Shown: piece by piece, positions 5,287 through 7,804 of the stretch
Layout of the letters: every line of letters starts with the position of its first letter
Position numbering within the stretch: the stretch's first letter is position 1
Position numbers and translations under genes: made by a program
Assembly (NCBI GenBank): GCA_003645215.1
Contig: QNEM01000085.1
Span: 1-7,804, forward strand
Origin: Gammaproteobacteria bacterium
Lineage (GTDB): Bacteria; Pseudomonadota; Gammaproteobacteria; Eutrophobiales; Eutrophobiaceae
Direction: 5' to 3'
Length of the DNA: 7,804 bases
Notes under the pieces: generated by a model
Told to the model about the DNA's origin: nothing
The model's input: the letters and a program-made list of their open reading frames with translations, nothing else
Database searches by the model: none

Positions 5287-7804
5287 TCAGACTTCAGGAT
5301 CAAAGCCAAGATTAGGCGCCAACCAACGTTCTATCTGGGCTTTATTCATTCCCTTTCTATGAGAATAGTCTTCTACCTGATCTTTATTAATCTTTCCCAA
5401 ACCAAAATAACGGGATTGAGGATGTGAAAGATATATGCCACTGACCGCAGCAGTCGGATACATGGCATAGGACCCCGTTAATTCGATACCGGTATTTTCT
5501 TCCACTTTGAGCAGTTCCCAGATTAATGGTTTCTCAGTATGGTCTGGACAGGCAGGATAACCTGGGGCAGGGCGAATACCCTGGTATTTTTCGGCGATAA
5601 GATCTTCATTTTCCAGTGTCTCATCAGAGTCATAGCCCCAGAATTCCTTGCGGATGCGTTGATGTAGTCTTTCGGCAAAGGCCTCTGCAAGCCTGTCTGC
5701 CAGAGCCTTGAGCATAATCGCACTATAATCATCGTGATCATCTTCAAATTGTTTAATCTTTTCTTCCATACCAAAACCGGTGGCGACGGCAAATGCACCA
5801 ATATAATCCTGCACATGTGATTCTTCCGGTGCAATGAAATCTGCCAATGCAAAGTTAGGCTGACCTGGTGGTTTTTGTGTTTGTTGACGCAGAGAATGCA
5901 TGGTCATCAATAATCCATCACGTTCTTCATTGGTATAAATTTCTATATCATCATGCCCAATTGAATTAGCGGGGAACAATCCACAGACAGCTTTAGCACT
6001 AAACCATTTTTCTTTGACGATTTTATCCAGCATTGCTTTCGCGTCTTCATAAAGTTTCGTGGCTTCTTCGCCAACGATTTCATCACTTAATATCCGTGGA
6101 AATCTTCCTGCCAGTTCCCAGGCAATAAAAAACGGTGTCCAGTCAATACATCCCGCCAGTTCTTCCAATGGATAATCTTCAAAAACTTCTATACCGAGTT
6201 TGTTCGGTACTGGCGGTGTGTAGTTTTCCCAATCTATCGATACGCGGTTGGCTCTTGCCTGCTCAAGCGTCAGCCAGTGTATTTTTGCCTGTTTGCCAGC
6301 ATGCCGTTCTCGTACGACGTCGTAGTCTTTCTTGAGCTCCTTTGTCAGTTCTTCTTTCATATCAACATTGAGTAGACGTGTAGAGATACCCACGGCACGT
6401 GAGGCATCTTTGACATGAATGACCGGGTGTTCATAACCCAGGTCAATCTTGACCGCAGTATGGGCGCGCGAGGTGGTTGCACCACCAATCATCAGGGGCA
6501 GGGCAAAATCCTGTCTTTGCATTTCTTTAGCAACATGCACCATCTCATCAAGCGATGGTGTGATCAGTCCACTGAGTCCAATAATATCGGCGTTGAGCTC
6601 CTTGGCTTTATCGAGAATGGTTTGCGCAGGCACCATGACGCCCAGGTCGACGACTTCATAGTTATTACATTGCAGGACCACGCCAACGATATTTTTGCCG
6701 ATATCATGCACATCACCTTTGACCGTGGCCATGATGATCTTGCCGTTACTTTTAATTTCCCCATCGCCTTTCTCTGCTTCGATATAGGGCAGCAGATAGG
6801 CCACGGCTTTTTTCATCACACGTGCGCTTTTGACCACTTGCGGCAGAAACATCTTGCCTGCACCAAACAGGTCGCCGACGACATTCATGCCCACCATTAA
6901 AGGACCTTCGATTACATGTAATGGTTTTTCAGCCTGTTGCCTGGCCTCTTCGGTATCTTCTACAATAAATTCAGCGATACCTTTCACCAGGGCATGAGTC
7001 AGTCGTTCCTGGACATCGCCTTTGCGCCATTCCAGATCAACTTTCTTTTCTTTAGTGGCCCCGCCCTTGACGGTATCTGCAAATTCAACCAGGCGATCGG
7101 TTGCATCATCGCGTTTGTTTAGCAGGACATCTTCAACGTGGTCGAGTAGTTCTGCAGGGATGTCATCGTAGATACCGAGTTGTCCGGCATTAACAATCGC
7201 CATGTCCATCCCAGCCTGGATGCCATGATAAAGAAATGCCGAGTGCATGGCTTCACGCACTGGATTATTACCTCGGAAAGAGAACGAGACATTACTCAGT
7301 CCACCGCTGACCAGTGCATGGGGTAAATGTTCTTTGATTAAACGTGTGGCCTCGAAGAAAGATACGGCATAATTATTGTGTTCTTCCATGCCGGTGGCTA
7401 CCGTCAGGATATTTGGATCAAAAATGATATCTTCCGGTGGGAATCCAACTTCATTCAGCAAAATATCGTAGGAACGCTTGCATAGTTCAAAACGGCGATC
7501 CGTAGTATCGGCCTGGCCAGATTCATCAAAGGCCATGACCACCACGGCGGCACCGTAACGACGGACGAGCCTGGCGTGTTCGATGAATTTTTCTTCACCT
7601 TCCTTGAGGCTAATAGAATTAACCACGCATTTACCCTGAACACAGCGCAAACCGGCTTCAATCACTGACCATTTAGAAGAATCAATCATGATGGGAACAC
7701 GACAAATATCAGGTTCTGAGGCGATAAGTTTGAGGAAATCTTCCATCAATTGTTCAGAATCAAGCATGCCTTCATCCATACAGACATCAATAATCTGTGC
7801 GCCA
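5287..7804 (-). CDS. metH: Cobalamin-dependent methionine synthase MetH, N-terminus beyond the right edge
   Basis: Transfers the methyl group of 5-methyltetrahydrofolate to homocysteine through methylcobalamin, giving methionine and tetrahydrofolate in the cytoplasm. The frame is open to the right edge; the last 838 residues are visible. Aligned from memory with E. coli MetH (about 1227 residues), the homocysteine domain and the start of the folate domain, about 390 residues, are missing. Numbering from the edge, the folate-binding domain is about 1-255 (IDSSKW, NVSFSFRG, VNAGQL). The helical cobalamin cap is about 257-347 (FLPQVVKSARVMKKAV). The cobalamin-binding domain is about 348-503, with the lower axial ligand H366 in GDVHDIGKNIVG plus GLSGLITPS and IGGATTS. 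The reactivation domain that binds S-adenosylmethionine is about 504-838, with DWTPFF and RPAPGYPACPDHTEK (744-758). An ATG at 7779-7777 is an internal Met. One oddity: DVC replaces the expected DVN/DIN before MDEGMLD. It converges on the response-regulator gene, 29 bases apart. Confidence 0.98.
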   Translation of the reverse strand, partial: GAQIIDVCMDEGMLDSEQLMEDFLKLIASEPDICRVPIMIDSSKWSVIEAGLRCVQGKCVVNSISLKEGEEKFIEHARLVRRYGAAVVVMAFDESGQADTTDRRFELCKRSYDILLNEVGFPPEDIIFDPNILTVATGMEEHNNYAVSFFEATRLIKEHLPHALVSGGLSNVSFSFRGNNPVREAMHSAFLYHGIQAGMDMAIVNAGQLGIYDDIPAELLDHVEDVLLNKRDDATDRLVEFADTVKGGATKEKKVDLEWRKGDVQERLTHALVKGIAEFIVEDTEEARQQAEKPLHVIEGPLMVGMNVVGDLFGAGKMFLPQVVKSARVMKKAVAYLLPYIEAEKGDGEIKSNGKIIMATVKGDVHDIGKNIVGVVLQCNNYEVVDLGVMVPAQTILDKAKELNADIIGLSGLITPSLDEMVHVAKEMQRQDFALPLMIGGATTSRAHTAVKIDLGYEHPVIHVKDASRAVGISTRLLNVDMKEELTKELKKDYDVVRERHAGKQAKIHWLTLEQARANRVSIDWENYTPPVPNKLGIEVFEDYPLEELAGCIDWTPFFIAWELAGRFPRILSDEIVGEEATKLYEDAKAMLDKIVKEKWFSAKAVCGLFPANSIGHDDIEIYTNEERDGLLMTMHSLRQQTQKPPGQPNFALADFIAPEESHVQDYIGAFAVATGFGMEEKIKQFEDDHDDYSAIMLKALADRLAEAFAERLHQRIRKEFWGYDSDETLENEDLIAEKYQGIRPAPGYPACPDHTEKPLIWELLKVEENTGIELTGSYAMYPTAAVSGIYLSHPQSRYFGLGKINKDQVEDYSHRKGMNKAQIERWLAPNLGFDPEV

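Noticed and set aside
6415..6900. A 161-codon open frame on the plus strand
   Set aside because: It lies wholly antisense to strongly conserved MetH cobalamin-domain codons and its product resembles nothing I know; it is a shadow frame.
7777..7779. ATG on the minus strand as the start of metH
   Set aside because: The codons before it continue the conserved GAQIIDVC sequence of the folate domain to the window edge, so this is an internal Met and the gene is truncated by the window.

Overview
The window looks like chromosomal DNA of a gammaproteobacterium. The cobalamin-dependent methionine synthase at the right matches the Escherichia coli type closely as I recall it, a DamX-like SPOR protein sits at the left, and coding is dense. 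This is inference from protein families; no rRNA or other taxonomic marker is present. Base composition is moderately AT-rich. By eye the REC-GGDEF-EAL gene is the most AT-rich part and the right half of metH the most GC-rich.

Layout, left to right. (1) At 1-250 is the acidic, low-complexity C-terminus of an unidentified gene, whose stop codon abuts the next start. (2) At 251-2173 is a 640-residue membrane protein. It has an ExeA/DamX-like AAA-type N-domain with a damaged P-loop, one transmembrane helix, a long Glu/Asp-rich linker, and two SPOR domains made by an internal tandem duplication. (3) At 2174-2337 is a gap in which I see no convincing gene. (4) At about 2338-3225 is an alpha/beta hydrolase of the hormone-sensitive-lipase (family IV) type with a complete catalytic triad and an uncertain start. 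(5) At 3226-3520 is a regulatory gap with a GC hairpin, small AT-rich inverted repeats, a weak candidate promoter and a possible 13-codon leader peptide whose stop overlaps the next start. (6) At 3521-5257 is a response regulator with an intact phosphoreceiver domain fused to degenerate GGDEF and degenerate EAL domains. (7) At 5287-7804, on the opposite strand, is metH, cut by the right edge so that about the first 390 residues are missing.

The first two genes probably form an operon concerned with the cell envelope or septum. The hydrolase and the response regulator lie on the same strand but are separated by gaps of 164 and 295 bases, so common transcription is not shown. metH converges on the response-regulator gene and is unrelated in function. 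I see no mobile element, CRISPR array, tRNA or rRNA. The most unusual items are the triply modified c-di-GMP-type signalling protein, the duplicated SPOR module on a degenerate ATPase-like protein, and a Cys in place of a normally conserved Asn in the folate domain of MetH.
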